Of a DNA stretch of 64,000 nt, positions 47,101 to 60,700 are shown piece by piece. Positions within the stretch are counted from its first letter, which is position 1. Each line of letters starts with the position of its first letter. A program made the position numbers and the translations under genes. Origin of the DNA: Diploscapter coronatus. Its lineage: Eukaryota; Nematoda; Chromadorea; Rhabditida; Rhabditidae. Under the pieces are notes generated by a model, which saw nothing but the letters and a program-made list of their open reading frames with translations, had not been told where the DNA came from and did not search any database. The stretch covers positions 7,951,249 through 8,015,248 of the forward strand of contig OZ038423.1 in NCBI GenBank assembly GCA_964036155.1. Reading direction: 5' to 3'.

Positions 47101-50100
47101 AGCGAAATAGTGTGTGAAAGAGGTTCCCCTCTTTTCAGTGCTATTTCGTCAAGAGGCTACTTTTACAAATGAGCAATTTAGACTTGCACTCACTCACTTG
47201 ATTAGTCCCATCGCAACTGTCCTCGCTGATAGTGGAGGAATTCATATCGACGTCGTCTGTCACTGACTCCGACTGCTCTCGATCAGTGCTCACAGGTGCG
47301 TCGCTCTGTTGCATCGAGCACGAGTCCAGCAAATCCGTCATCACTTCAGAAACTGCCTGTTCGAGCTAAATACCAAATTTAAAGAAAGAAAAACGTTAAA
47401 GTAGTTTGAATAGAGCAATGCTTCAGCTATGCATTTGCAATTATAATTTTTTCGCCTTTCGTAAACCGCGCCTACTGTATTCCACCTCCAGTTTCTGAAA
47501 TGGTGGGATTCTATGCAGAAGCTGAGTGTAGAATACATGATGCATGGTTTTTTTCTGGGCTGAATAACGTTTACCTCAGCGGCCTGATGCCTAGTGGCAT
47601 ATCTGGTGGACCTCGAATGAGTGGGCGGAGGTGGATTTCGAATCGTTGTGATCGCCTTCTTCCTGCCTCTGCCTCTGTTCGACGTCACTGCCTTCACCAG
47701 CACTGCTCCATTCCCGTTTGCCAATTTCTGATAATTTAAATTTAAACTTTCAAAAGAAGAATCAGAGGAAACGAAGATAAAGATTAAAATTTGAAATCGA
47801 ATATTTTTGAAAGTTCGGACGAAAAATCGCTCTATGACTTTATCTTCACTGAGTGGGCGGAGGGACTTGCACTCTCTAATTATATTTCTAGAAACTGAAA
47901 GAAAAACATCTCGATTAATCACAATAATGAATTGCTGTTTTAGAATACTACATTTCAGAAGAAAAATTAAAACCTCAACAGCTCCGGGAACGAATCTGAG
48001 AATGCCGCCACTGGCGTGGACCTTCGATTGGTGCTGCATTTCGCTCTCTGCCTGCTTCTTGAAGTTCTGCAGAGCCTTCTTCGAGACGTAGAGATTGTCG
48101 GGCGACACGGTCGAATGCACCAAAGTGGAGCATCTGAAATTAATTCCTTTTCCTTCCAGTTTGTCTACAGAGAAGCTACCTAGATTTGGCTTCCTTGACT
48201 ATTCTATTCGCCAATTTAACAGTATTTTCTAGACTCTCATTAAAAAGACCCTCGCGATGTAGCAACTTCACGCAGTCCAAACACAGGTCGTTCCTGAAAA
48301 TATGATTTCGTTCACTCTAGCATTTTATTGCGTTTAGAATAGTGAAGAAAAGGTGTAGTTTAGCGAAAATTGGTTAGTTCTCAATGTTATATAATTTCTT
48401 CATTATTTTTCCAAGCATAAGTCTGTACCTCACTGAACATTTTCATTTAGTCATTATTGTATTTTTCAGTCACTTGTTCTACTGAACAACGAATAATGCG
48501 AATATGTTTCAATCCTTCTATAGAAGAGAAGCATCAATATTGCTTCGATTGTGCACAAATCGCGGTGAGTGGGTGTATGTGCAAGAAAGAGTAGAATTTA
48601 GGATTTGAGATTGTCTGTGTTGCTTTTCCCGATTCTTTCTCCTATTGAGTTCGAGACGAAATGAGGTAATAAGGTTTGGGGTTGGAAGAGATGAATGTGG
48701 ATTTTGGTTATTGGCTGATTGGTGGATGTGTGCTAATTTGGGAAATTAGGGTAAAATGGACTTAGATCAATTGGGAGTTATGATCTTGGGTCAATCACAG
48801 GACCCACTTACTGCACACGATTAATAAAACTAAATATCAATAGATAAAACGGATATCTGACCCTGTGAAGAGCGCTCGTTTCTTCTCGACTCCATCGGGA
48901 CTCCTCTGCACCACGGAAATGGCGTATTTGTTGAGCAGAACCTCTGCGTGCTGTCGAGACACTCCCTTCACGTGACCAAATAGAATCTGCAAAAAAAAAC
49001 TCTTAATCTTTCTGAAACCTAAGGAATTCCACCTCATCAATGAAAATCTTTCCGTGCGAGCAGATTTTGTAGCTGTGTTCCTGAAGCTGAGTGGCCACTT
49101 GCTGCTGAGCTATGCGGACTGTCGCAGGACGGCCGCGTCTGAAGAAAATAATATCTGATTTTAAAATCGAGTTTTTCTGGAAAAAGACAATTGCAAATCG
49201 CATTCTAGTGGTATTTTTTAACAAATTAGCTATTTATCAATTTTGGAGAAAAAATCAACCTCTTTTTAGTAGGCACATCATCAACCATCTCCGTCGGATT
49301 CGCAACGGTCTTGTTCGTTTCACCGTTATCTTGCGAGCTCTGAATCTTACGAATTTATAATTTTGAAAAAAAACTAAAACCAACCGGAGATTCTTTTGGT
49401 TTTTCCTCCTCCTCAGGAATAGCAGACGCCCTTTCATACTCCTTGGTCAGAATGTCCGTCATCAGACTCGTCGGGAGGAAGGCCACCTCCCTCAGCTGGT
49501 GAGTGTTCGTGTCTGCCTAAACATGAAAAGATAAAATCGCGTTCAAATGTGAAAATAAAGAGATGATATGTTTCAAATGAATTATAAAACGTTTTCTTTC
49601 AAAATAATATTATTTCTTGTCATTTTTAAATGATCTAACCTGAAGATTAGTGAAGAGCGAGTCCAGCTTGCCGTGTCTTTGCATCACCTCGTTCAGTCTT
49701 TTCTGCGTCTTGTCCAGATTGTCGTTGGTCTGCCCGACGAAATCAGATTCAGTCTGGAAAATAATCATTTTTCCTAAAATTCTGCACCCTGAAATTTCTA
49801 ATAAAAAAAGAATCAGTGCACCTTAGGACGTGTTTGATTGTGTGCAGTTTTGATCATCTGCTAATTTTTTTAAAAATAAATTTAACCAAATCCGCTAAAT
49901 TAAGAATAACTCACAGCCTGTGCCCATTTCTCAGTGATTTCATTGGGAGGAAGAATGGGAGGGTCAGGACCCGCGTCGCTCTTCTCTCTGTACACCAACC
50001 CATAACAGGCCTTCACGTCTGGAGTCGCATTTGATTTCTGCAAAGATTATATTTTCCACAATTATTTTTTACAAAATAAACCTTGATCGGCTTCTTGGAA

Positions 50101-53100
50101 TCCTTCACATCGAGTCCAGGCGGTTTCGACATTTCCTCCACTTTCTGAAACAGCCCTTCTTTATCAGAATTAGAGAAAAAATGACTTTTTTCAATCATAA
50201 AAGTTCTTTCACACGTTATTCTTTTGTTCCCATACCCTTTTTCCCTTCCCAATACTATTTCTCGGGGATTACGGTATTTTGCTCATTATTCCTCCTATTC
50301 CTAGCTGTCTGATAAAATTCGTCATAGTGAGGGGAATAGCAAAGTGTTTCAGAAAATCCATGTCCAACCTCGTCATTGTATTTGAACCATTTGCCAGTGT
50401 AGGGATTCCTGACGAGATCGTAGTAATGTCCGCTATCCGTGTGATCGCCCTCGTGAATCATGACCGCAAACAGCTCGTACACTCTGAATTATACACGATT
50501 GAATAAATTTGACGATATCTATAACGTGATAGGGATAAGAGTTGAGTCAACTTTTGACGACCATATTGATAAAATTTCGAAACCATTGTCTTTCAAAGCA
50601 TGAGTTTTCATTTGAAACATTAACTCACTTCTTCTCCATGTTGCTTCCGGAAATGAGATGGTTTGGCTCGAAAGTCAGCTCCCGTGGGTAGGACAGTGGA
50701 GTCTTGATCTTGTGGTTTCGGCCATTTCTAAAACTCATGAATGAGTAAAGATCTCTCTTCGAGACAACTCACGAATCGATGTTGTATCGATTGAGCTGCA
50801 GAAGGAGAATGGGCGGCAACTGAGAGGCTTTCGTCGATTTCTCCACCTTGCCGATCTTGTTACATGAGCTGCAGCGACAGTCCGTCAGACTGAAAATTGA
50901 TTTATGAAAGTTGGTGAAATAATTTTCACTGGAATCAAGAACTCTCAGCATAGGACATCGTGAAAAATGTTCAGAAGGATGTCATATCTTCACTTCAAAA
51001 TTCATGTTTCTCGCTTATTTCTGTAAGAAGAATTCACAGTGTAAAAGATAAAATGTCCAAAAACAGTACGAATTTGATAACCGTTGATATCTTATCATTC
51101 TCGAACAGCGCAAAACAACGCGAAATAACCCACGTTTCAACACAGAAGAAAGCATCCAGCGCCTCGTTGAGAGTGGTGTGGCCCTCGATGACGAGCGTGA
51201 AGGAGGTGCAGATCGTGTCTGAGGGGGACGTCATTCCGCAGTCGCACGACAGGGTGGAACGGATTCGGCCCTCAAATGGATCAATTCGTCAACAATTTTC
51301 AAGCAGAAAAACTCTTAGAATATGCCAGAGGGTTAGACGCATTAGTCTAACTGAAAAATATCAGAAAGTTATATTTGCCTTTCTGGCATATTTTCAAACT
51401 CAGCCGAAATGGTATTTTCTAAAGTTATTGACTCAAGGAGAGAAGAGGGAGATAAGGTGTGTTTGAATTAACAGCTTTAAAAATAACTCGAAAGTTTCGT
51501 ACCGTATAGAGTGATTTGAGTCTCTGTCGAATGAGCTCCCCATTAGGATGAGTGAGGAGGTTTCTGTCGAGACTGTCGAACAGCATCAGAGTGAACTCCT
51601 GGGCGTCCTGCTGCTCGTTCGTCAGACGCAGTGCGTTGATGACCAGACTGTTCTTGTTCGTGTCGAACTGAAAAATCGCTTTCATGATGTGATATTTCGC
51701 TTTATTTTCTTGAAATGCGCAACGCATTCTAGCTCTAGTATATTCACATGGAAAGCATTTTTTCGCATGAAGTAAATTTAGAAGTGTTTGTGAAGACAAA
51801 TTCCCGACTAAACCTTCTTGAAGTAACATGGCAGAAAATCAGCTCTTTTCATAAAATCTCTCAATTTTCTTTCACAAGATTCCTATTGTTTCGGTCAAAT
51901 TAAGTGAAAATTCTCATGTGTCGAAAAATAGCGAGGATAGGCAAGAGACACAGAGGAAATTGCGTACCATTCTTTCTATTATCCCTCGCTGACTCTTTCT
52001 GACCCTTCCTCCCACTTTGAGCATAGTTCATACACGCATTTCTCGCAGACGCTACAATACCTCTTTGGGCTAGACTAATTCTATATTGTAGTCGAGGATT
52101 ACTTATTCTCTCGAGTAAATTTATTGTCGCAGAATGTTTACGTTCGAGTATTAATTGTTTTGTAGTGACTTACAAAAGGGGTCGTCTCGAGAGTGTAGAA
52201 CAGATTCTGCAGTCCATCCATCAGGAGCTGCACGTCCATCTTGGGGAATTCGGGCTTGACGTACTCATCAGAGGGACGCCAGTCGAAAATTATCTGCTTG
52301 AATTTCGGCTCGTTGAACCACACCTGGAGAAAAACCAAATAATTGAAGAGAACTATTCAGATATTCACTTTCGGTTGTTTGCATTTTTCTTCTTCTTCAA
52401 ATAAAATCGAATAAAACAATTTCAAGAAGAAAATAACAAAAATTAGGAAAATTATGACTTCATATTCTACGCACATACCAATTTGTATTACAATTCGCTT
52501 CCTGTACAAAACACTAATTGTGAATGAGATGCTTGTGAAATATAAGAGGTTGAAATACTCGCTTCACAAATTCTAGCAGAAAGTAACAAACCTGGAGAAA
52601 GCTGTTGACATAGCAGAAATTGCCAGTGTTGACGAGTCCGCAGGGCTGCGAGGTGACGTCCCTCCTCCTTTGGTCCTCTTTGGCCTTGTCGTTGTTCGCC
52701 AGCTCGATCTTGATCAGCTTCTCGAACCTCTCGAGACCCAGTCGCTTGATGCAGTACGGATTGTCGCGGCAGTTCACTGATCTAAAGGATAATAAAGTGA
52801 ACAAAAGCAAAGAACAAATTCAAAATTTGGAATAATCTTTTTCTCGAATAATTTACCACTTTAATGAATGCTCAAATACTCAGGATTCATTAAGATGCGG
52901 CATAAAATTGGCAAAGTTAAAGCTTATAAGTAGTAGCTTCCCATGTTCCTTTACATTTATTCGAAGTTATCACTCGTTCTTTTGTTTTTCAAATACAAGG
53001 TTCGAGAAAAATATTCGACTTACTTAGGATTAGGACAGTCGTGCAGCTCGCATGCGAAGCAGTCGAGTTTGGCGATGAGCGCTGCCTGGTCGTAATCGAT

Positions 53101-53579
53101 TCTGTCCTCGGACAGCTCCATCAGATGACGCATCGCCTCTTCGCGAAAATGCAGCTGCAAATTCAAATTCACTTATGAATTGATGATGATTCTATCCCGA
53201 CCTGGGCAGACTTTCAGGTATAATGAGAAATTTTCAGTCAGGGAATACGCATAATAAACTTTTTTCTATTGAAAACTGCTCCATAAGTGGGTAGGGAACA
53301 GGATTTTAACGAAATATTTTACCTTAGAAGGATATGCACGGGGAGTTTAGTCTAAACTCTGCCTAAGTCGAATTTTATCATTTATCGAAAATCATGTGAT
53401 TTTCTATGCATGAATTATTGTGAAATTTTAGACAATAGTGTTATTGCTCTGCTCAGCAATTTCATTAACCACAAAATTATTGGTATTTTTAAAAATTTCT
53501 ACAAAAATTGTCCCACCTTCCTCCGATTGGTTTCCCGCTTGCCCTTGCTGGCGATTGCCGGCTTTTTCATCTTCACCAT
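44153..53579 (-). CDS. USP48: Ubiquitin-specific protease, USP48 type
   Basis: A deubiquitinating cysteine protease of about 1,000 residues in some 26 exons, start 53579, stop 44153. Main exons from the 5' end: 53517-53579, 53024-53154, 52592-52781, 52174-52323, 51503-51667, 51134-51270, 50773-50889, 50629-50727, 50369-50483, 50082-50144, 49915-50037. The Cys box is GLVNTGNFCYVNSFLQ (catalytic Cys codon 52613-52615), continuing VWFNEP as in USP48. NEQQDAQEF follows, then the zinc-finger pairs CDCGM and CRCSSC, PPILLLQLNRY, and the His box HTDSGHYYDL. Downstream are a KKRRGRP AT-hook-like patch, a very acidic stretch (46.7-46.9 kb), a DUSP-like unit (LRCSHG...ISPEEWEELSRYF), and a C-terminal ubiquitin-like domain (DTIGTVKIALYKETGI). 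This domain order is USP48-specific. The exon near 49640-49754 needs acceptor GGGCAG for phase. Confidence 0.9.
47084..47164. repeat. Short foldback in a USP48 intron
   Basis: AAAGTAGCC-CT...CGAAATAG is repeated in inverted form at the right end (CTATTTCG...GGCTACTTT), with loop GGTTCCCCTCTTTTC. About 80 bp. Confidence 0.6.
48568..48664 (+). repeat. Short dispersed repeat R3, copy 2, in a USP48 intron
   Basis: Diverged match to 26312-26402 in the same orientation. Confidence 0.55.
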
Positions 53580-54780
53580 TTCTGGTCGAATCTCCTAGCC
53601 GACCCAAACAAATCCTGGTTGATCACAGACAGGAGATTTGCTGAAAAATCACGAAAATTACGAGAGGGATCAGAGAACTAGTGTGGAAAAGTAGACAGAA
53701 ATGGACAATGACAAGAGATTTGAAGATAACGCTCCGCAACGCATAGAGGCACAGAGAGAACAGCGAACGGGGGGAGGCAGCTGCAGAGCGCAGGGCGAAA
53801 ATAGGGAGAAAGGCGCATTTGGATAAGGATAATTGGCGAAAAGGGTGGAATGCATGGTGCAGGGACAGAACGCACACCAAGCGGAGGAAAACATTTTGAA
53901 ACACCTTTCTCAAAATTCTCGAAATCGAAATAAAAGTGCGAAAATAAAGATGAAAACAGAGATTCGTCTTATTTCTGACCTTCAAAGACTTCTGAAATTA
54001 TACAAAGAAAAATATGAAATTATATATAAAAGCAAAAATTGTGATAATATAAAAAAAAAAATTCCGACTGATGCAAACATGCCTGAAGCATAGTAATTTT
54101 GAAATAAATGAAGTACAGGAATAGACACTTTATTATTTCGTTTCTCTCAAAAATCAAGGATAAATCCTCGGAAGCTCGTCTTCAATAATTCAATATTTAC
54201 AGGAACATTTCATAATAATCCACAGGATAGTAGTCAATCAATCAATGAAAAAATGATACAGGAACAAATAAATCTGCTCGAAAATCGAAACAAATCAATA
54301 TCACTGCGCTAATCGATTGGATTAGAAAATCTGCGGGCTTGATGACAATGATAAGTTGCTGTATGCGATCGTTGATGAGATGAGGAATGAAATTAAGGTA
54401 GCTTCAAAATGTTGTGAAAGTGAAGTTGCAAGTTCTCTCAACTTCACACAATAATATAAATCATCATGATCGAATACTGCAACTTAGAGAAAAAACTATT
54501 GTAACCCCACTATATAATAAATAATTTAAAATAGAAATTTCAGAGGTTTCTAAGAGGAAGTACGATAATTTGTCATATTCATGATCAACAGCAGATAGAC
54601 TAATCCAATCCTTGCGAGACCTAACTCAAGAAGATTAGAAATACGAAGGAAGATTCAAACAAATAGAACACAGACAAAATTGGTACATGAAACTTTTAAC
54701 CTGAAGAAGTGAACGATGCAAATTGATGCAACAAGTGACGAACCGGAATGGATATTCGTACCAGGTGAGTGAGGGTCGAA
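53580..54780. other. USP48 promoter side / 3' side of the C18orf63-like gene
   Basis: No gene seen. 53720-53880 is clearly more GC-rich than its surroundings and lies just upstream of the USP48 start, so it may be the USP48 promoter. The overlapping minus-strand frames there (53623-53985) lack family resemblance. Confidence 0.5.
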
Positions 54781-57700
54781 GGCTACTGAGGCTGCAGAGA
54801 GAGACGTTTGCAAGGCACCTGAAAATTTTATGTTTTCAGAAGGAAAAATTGTAGAATTATAGAACGAAAAATGAATTTGTGACCTTCTCAGGCTTATTCG
54901 GATCAGGTGCTGCTCGCTTGCGAGACTTCTTCACAACAGAACCATTGTGCTGAAATTTCAATCATTAAAACATAACAAAAATACTGTCATTGTAGACAGA
55001 CAAGAATCAAAATCTGAAAAAAAAAATTCATCTACTCATCATTCTCTCTACTTTATTATTTGGATGAAAAAGTATTTCACTGCTTATCCTAATCAAGATC
55101 TTCATTTCTTTAACAGTCCTTACAATTTAGTCTCACCTGGTCGACCTTCCTTTCGGGAGTGAGCATGACAGTGCCATTGAGAGCATTCGCTTTTGCCTGC
55201 ATCGGTTGCATCAAGAAGACGGACTTCATCGGCAAAGCTGCGATAGTTTTGGCTGAATTCGACTGCTTCTTCGAATTGAAGAGAGAGCGCACTGCAGCCA
55301 GCGACTTTTCGCTCGCGAACATCGGCTTGAATTTGGAGATCGAGGAGGGAGCTGCAAAGAAATAAAATCTTTATTACAAATTATTAAGCAAGAATTTTGA
55401 CACGGAATGATTATACGAGCAGACACGACCTAATTCGTTCATTTTTATAACTTCCTAGAAAAAATGATGTTAGAATTAGGGCTCCCAAGCTCTGCCCATT
55501 TGTAGAAGTCACAAACAAAGGTGGAAACGTGGTAGTCCGGGATATCTCGAATTCTGGGTTATTTTTCTCGAAGTTTCTTTCACAAACGGCTAGAATGGCG
55601 ATAGAAATAGCATTTATAGTCAACAACTTTTTGAAATTCTGCCTGGAACATGGTGAAAATGACGTTTTTTTCTGTTTCAGCCCCGCCCTACCACGGGTTT
55701 CTTAACAAAGTCTGTTCATCTTTGAGGTTAATTTTTCGGGCTTTACATGTTAAATTTTCTTTTCGGAAATCTAAGGTAAATCAAGGGGTCGTCGATTGGT
55801 ACCACGTTTCCTCCTTGGGGACGATTTCTGCAAATCTACTTGGGGATCCTATCTATGTTAGAATACTCCAAACTTTTAGACATATCTTTTTATCAAAGAT
55901 AAGACAAATCTCAAAATTTGTTAAAGAAAATATAAAAACTTACTCTGCTGCACAATTCCAGCACCGAATCCAGGAGAATTGTTGAATGAAGGCGAGGAAG
56001 GCGATGCGGCGACTCCCAACTGCGACATGCGACTCGCTTCTGCGTAGCTGCAATTCGATTATCATTCATTCAATCACTTCATCATCAACCCACCTCACAT
56101 CCAAATTGTTCCTGGTCTGTGAGAATTGCGAAATGGCCAGATTCGGTCTCAAATTGAAATGGTTTTATTTGCAAATTTTAAGAAAGATCGATTCAATGTC
56201 AATTTTTGTTTAAACAACAAGTAATTTTAGAAAGTCTTTTCTTGGAAAAATAACTTGCTTTTCTTTTCTATTAAGATCAATTCGTCGCGAGATTGAGTGA
56301 ATTTCAAATGAATGGCTGATGAACTGTTTGAACTTTAAAAAATCACAAATAATCAGTTCAGAATCTCTAAAAAAAAATAATCACTTTGAAAATTCCTTAC
56401 TTGAAATATTTGACCGACTTGACATCGACATCTTTCTCCTCGTCTTCGGTTTCTTCACTCTGCCCAGTCGGGCTCTGTTTGGTCGGAGTCAGATATTTGT
56501 CCATCAAATTCGTCATCGGTTGGAGTTTCTGCTTGGATGCGAACTTTGGAACAATGCCATTCTGAAAATTTAATTAGCTTTCTGCAACAAGGCGTAAAAT
56601 AACTAACTTTCTTGAGTTTGTTGGGATGAATGGGAGGCACGTCGAGCAACGCCACAGTCAGATCGAATCGGGCCCTCTTCGTTGCTTCCGAAACTGCAAC
56701 AAGTATTCTTTAGTTTTTGATTCTCTTCATTTCCAATTATTTTGGTCAAGTTTCGTTCCAAGTTATTACTCCAATTTATTATTTAGAATTAGAATATTTT
56801 GAAGTTTGAAAACCTATTTCCAAGCAAAACTTCTAATTTTTACCTTGCAATTTGTGTCCACAAAGTTCGACGTCGCAACTCGACAAATCTGTCATAAACC
56901 TGAAAACATTCACCATCAAAGAAGTATTCATTCTTATTCAGGGACTTTGAGGACTCTCCAGGGATATATATCACTGCGCACCAAAGGTTTTGATGCGCAA
57001 TGACCGCTCCCCTTCTCGTGTGAGATAGATAATGATGATAAAATATAAAATTTCAAAAACACGAAAAACGACAAAAAAAATCAAACCTTCCCAGAGCACT
57101 CCTCGTCATTTCGTCCTCCCTACGATACGGCACCTCTTCGGGTGGTCCAGTCAACACACAGTACGATGGGTAGCTGAGAAATTTTTATTCGGGGCTGGAT
57201 TTCGAAGTTTTTTCCCTCAACTTACCAGAATGATTCTTTCATCCCGTAGAAGATCACGTCCAAATAGGCAGGCGGTTCTTCATTTGGCAGTTCGAAGCCA
57301 TACTGAAAAAATCAATCTTTTGAAATGCAATTTCATTCCTTCGTTTGAAGTTTTAATATCAGAATGCTCTTTGAGGAATTTCTATGATGATAGTACTTTT
57401 TCAGGTTAGTTTGAAGATTTTTATATTTTTAAAGAGAAAAACATAGCGAAAAATGGAAAAGGAATTTGCACACTGGTTGGAAGAAAATACTCCTTATCAT
57501 ATTTGAGAAGAAAAAACCGTATATTTGAGAAAGCATGAGTTACCGTATTCTTCCAGTAGATCTTCAGTTGCGCATAGCTGGAGAATGGCGAGTGCTCAGG
57601 CAGCGAGCGATAGAAGGCCACAACGCGGCCGCGACCAAGTCTGAAAACAGTCGTATTTGAAAGTACAAAATATTGTATTTTGCAAGACGTGTGAACAACA

Positions 57701-60700
57701 TGATAAAATACAGTATGCCGCTTGAGAAATCCTTCTTCCTCCTATGCAAGAACAAACACATGCGACATTTTTGACTTGGTGACTCAAAATTCTAGTCATC
57801 TCGATGAAGATGGGTAAATGATAAATGATGCAGAATATTGCAATGTAAGAAAAGGTCGCGACATTTTTATGTTGATTACAGAGATTTTCGTCGGCACTTT
57901 CAGAAGTAGTAATTGGAGGATGTCAGAGGTTCAAGAAATAGAGACTTGCATGGTCTCGAAATTTGAAAGCATAAGTGCATAGACTTCAACTTCGCAATTG
58001 TTTAAATCAAACGTGCCTCCGAAAATTTGAAATCAAAATTTTGCGCGCCACTGATTGAAATAAACAGTATATTAACCCAAATCAGAAAGAAAATGAATAA
58101 ACGAAAAAGGTTCTATGAATTTAGAGATTTCAAACTGCAGATAAGACAATTGCCTCTCCTCTCGATTCTCATTCTCCTCCCCTTCCCTACAGTGTCAGCC
58201 CTGGCATTTTTATAACGGCTGTCATTTGTGTGCACTTCGATAAAATGCATAAATGCGCATTGCAAATGGGGCGAATAAAATGCAGATAAACACGGAGTGG
58301 AAAGGCAGCATGAAACAAAGAAAGAAGGAGCAGAGAAATAAAGAGGAACTAAACGGTCTAATCGAATATATCGAATGTCGCTAAATCAGCCATGAATGAA
58401 GATGGGAAGTAAAATGATTTTTTAATATCAAAAGGAGACAATTTTTCATAAATCAGTCATGTGTTCAACAAAAGAAGAGCATAATGTCTGAACAGCGCTA
58501 GAAGCATCTGAACTAGACTCAAAAACATATGGGAGTAGATCACACGAGCGAAATCATAGTCACAATGTCGTCAGGCGCAACGCAAATTTTGTAAATCTCA
58601 TGTTAGAAATGCAAAATTATGAAGATGTTATGGAGGTTAGGCCGCAGAGCCATTTAACCTAAGTTCTTTCGAGGTCTGTGTCAAAGAATTCATTCAATCA
58701 TTCATCCATTGTCTCTATTTCTGTTAAGGAAGTAGACCGAGGAAAAGCAAGGGAAAATCTGTATCACCATAATTCTCATCAAAATTTAAAGGCATACTAT
58801 AAATCATAAATTTGAAATTTCCTCAAGTCATGTACGTTTTACAAATTAAAAATCAGCGCGAGAGGAAGTTGGAAATGCAAATGCAAAAAGTGAGCCGGTG
58901 GCAGCTGGCTGGCAGTTTCAAAGCAGAGGATGAAGAAAACAGTCATCTCGGTTTTTCCCTTCCTTCCCTCCTCTCCCAATTCTCTCGTTATTCTGACCAG
59001 TTGTTATGTGCGCGTGACCATAGGGGACCCACAAACGCTGAAAGAGAGAATAGGACGACCAGAAACAGGGAAAAGAAACAGAAACAGGAGATGAATATAT
59101 TAGTCACGGCCAAATAGCAGCGTTTCATCATCTGCTCAATTGTCAATTGCGAAATCATCGAATCTAGCTTCTTCCATATTTTAGAACGATGAAAAGGAAT
59201 TAGACGCACAAATGCCGGAATTTCAATACTTGTCCTTTGAAGAAAGTACCGTAATCCCGATGTGAAAGAAATGCTTGATAGGAACCAAAAAATCGTGAAT
59301 TCTAGCATTTCCCATCCCACAGTAATTCCGAATTTTGCAAAACATTCAGCCTGAAATGAAATATGCGAGTACAGTAACCTCGAGGGGAAACCCTTCAAAA
59401 CTGCCGATATTTTCAATGAAAATGGGAACAGAGAAGGCAGCTTACAAAAGGGCATTTCGCGTTGCGCATTGCACAAATGCACTCTTCTCTTTTTCCCTTT
59501 CATTTGTAAATTCGACCGATGAATCAGAAGGGTCGCTCTAATTTTGCCAAGAAAAAAACACTCATGCGAACCGAAATCGCAATTTTACTATTTGGCAGAG
59601 GACGAATTGAACGAGGGGCGATCAGACTAGAAACTATACAGGGATTGTTGACAGAAAACTTCTAGTTGTAATGAAGGTTTGCTATAGAAACGAGATCAAG
59701 ATAAGGAGAAGTAGAGTAAAAGCAAAATTCAAATTCATGACTATACTATGCAACTGAAATCAAAATCATGGACTTACTGATATCTCATTTTTTATAAATG
59801 GAAAATTTCGACGGACCTGGGAAGAACATTGACATTCCTGGCAGCGACAGGACCTTCCTTTGCAGGACCGAATTCGTCGTCGAGTTGCCACATTTCGAAC
59901 GGAACCACACGCACCACCTCGCACCTAGGACTTAACAGCACTTCACCTTCCGAAGTCACATTCAGACGGAAATCTAAAACAAAAAGTTGCCAAATTATAT
60001 AAATTCATAGAGGCAGGAATGCCACCAAATAGGGTGCATATTTTATAGGTAAGGCATAGGTACAAATTTTAAATATAGACAAGTAGATGTACAATTTTTG
60101 TACCTGTTAGCATTGCTGCAAAAAACCCATAAATATCAAATTTTAAAAACGGACAGCAAAGAGCAAAAGTCGAGGAGAGTTGAATAAAACCAAGGCTCTA
60201 ACAGCTCAACCCGTATTTTTGCGAGTCGGGCCGAAATTTTTCGGCTCGTTTAGAACCCTGAATAGAATACACGACTTCGTAAAAATGAATTGGTTAACGC
60301 TTGATGAAGATTTTTAAAACTATTGAGGAGAATGCTTGCATACCGATCCTGAATTGAAGAGATGAATGCTTGATGATGAGCAGCTTGCGAGGCATCACAC
60401 ACTCCCCAACTCGATACCACAACCTGGATTCCAGCCAGTAGAAAAGTGAGAAACGCAGACTCTGCACGATCATATCGCAATCCACCGACAATTTGGCCGA
60501 AATCTGAAAGAAATGAATTTTTCAGTGTAGCCCATTTCTAGTGTTTGGAAGATAAAAGACGAGAACTTTTTCCTAAAGTACTGTATAAGGTAGGAAGATA
60601 AAGCGCTTTCTCATAATTTCAATTTTTCCATCACCTACCGACATAATGTCATGAACCTTAGTGGTAGGAGAATCTTCATCTCCATTTTCTTTATGCTATT

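Noticed and set aside
47341..48123. 260-codon minus-strand open frame as a separate gene
   Set aside because: It contains two USP48 exons with intron sequence that happens to be open between them; the exon parts have splice sites and the intron part is AT-rich.
53623..53985. Overlapping minus-strand frames (120, 74 and 65 codons) upstream of USP48
   Set aside because: Three frames open at once over a GC-rich stretch, no family resemblance; typical of composition rather than coding.
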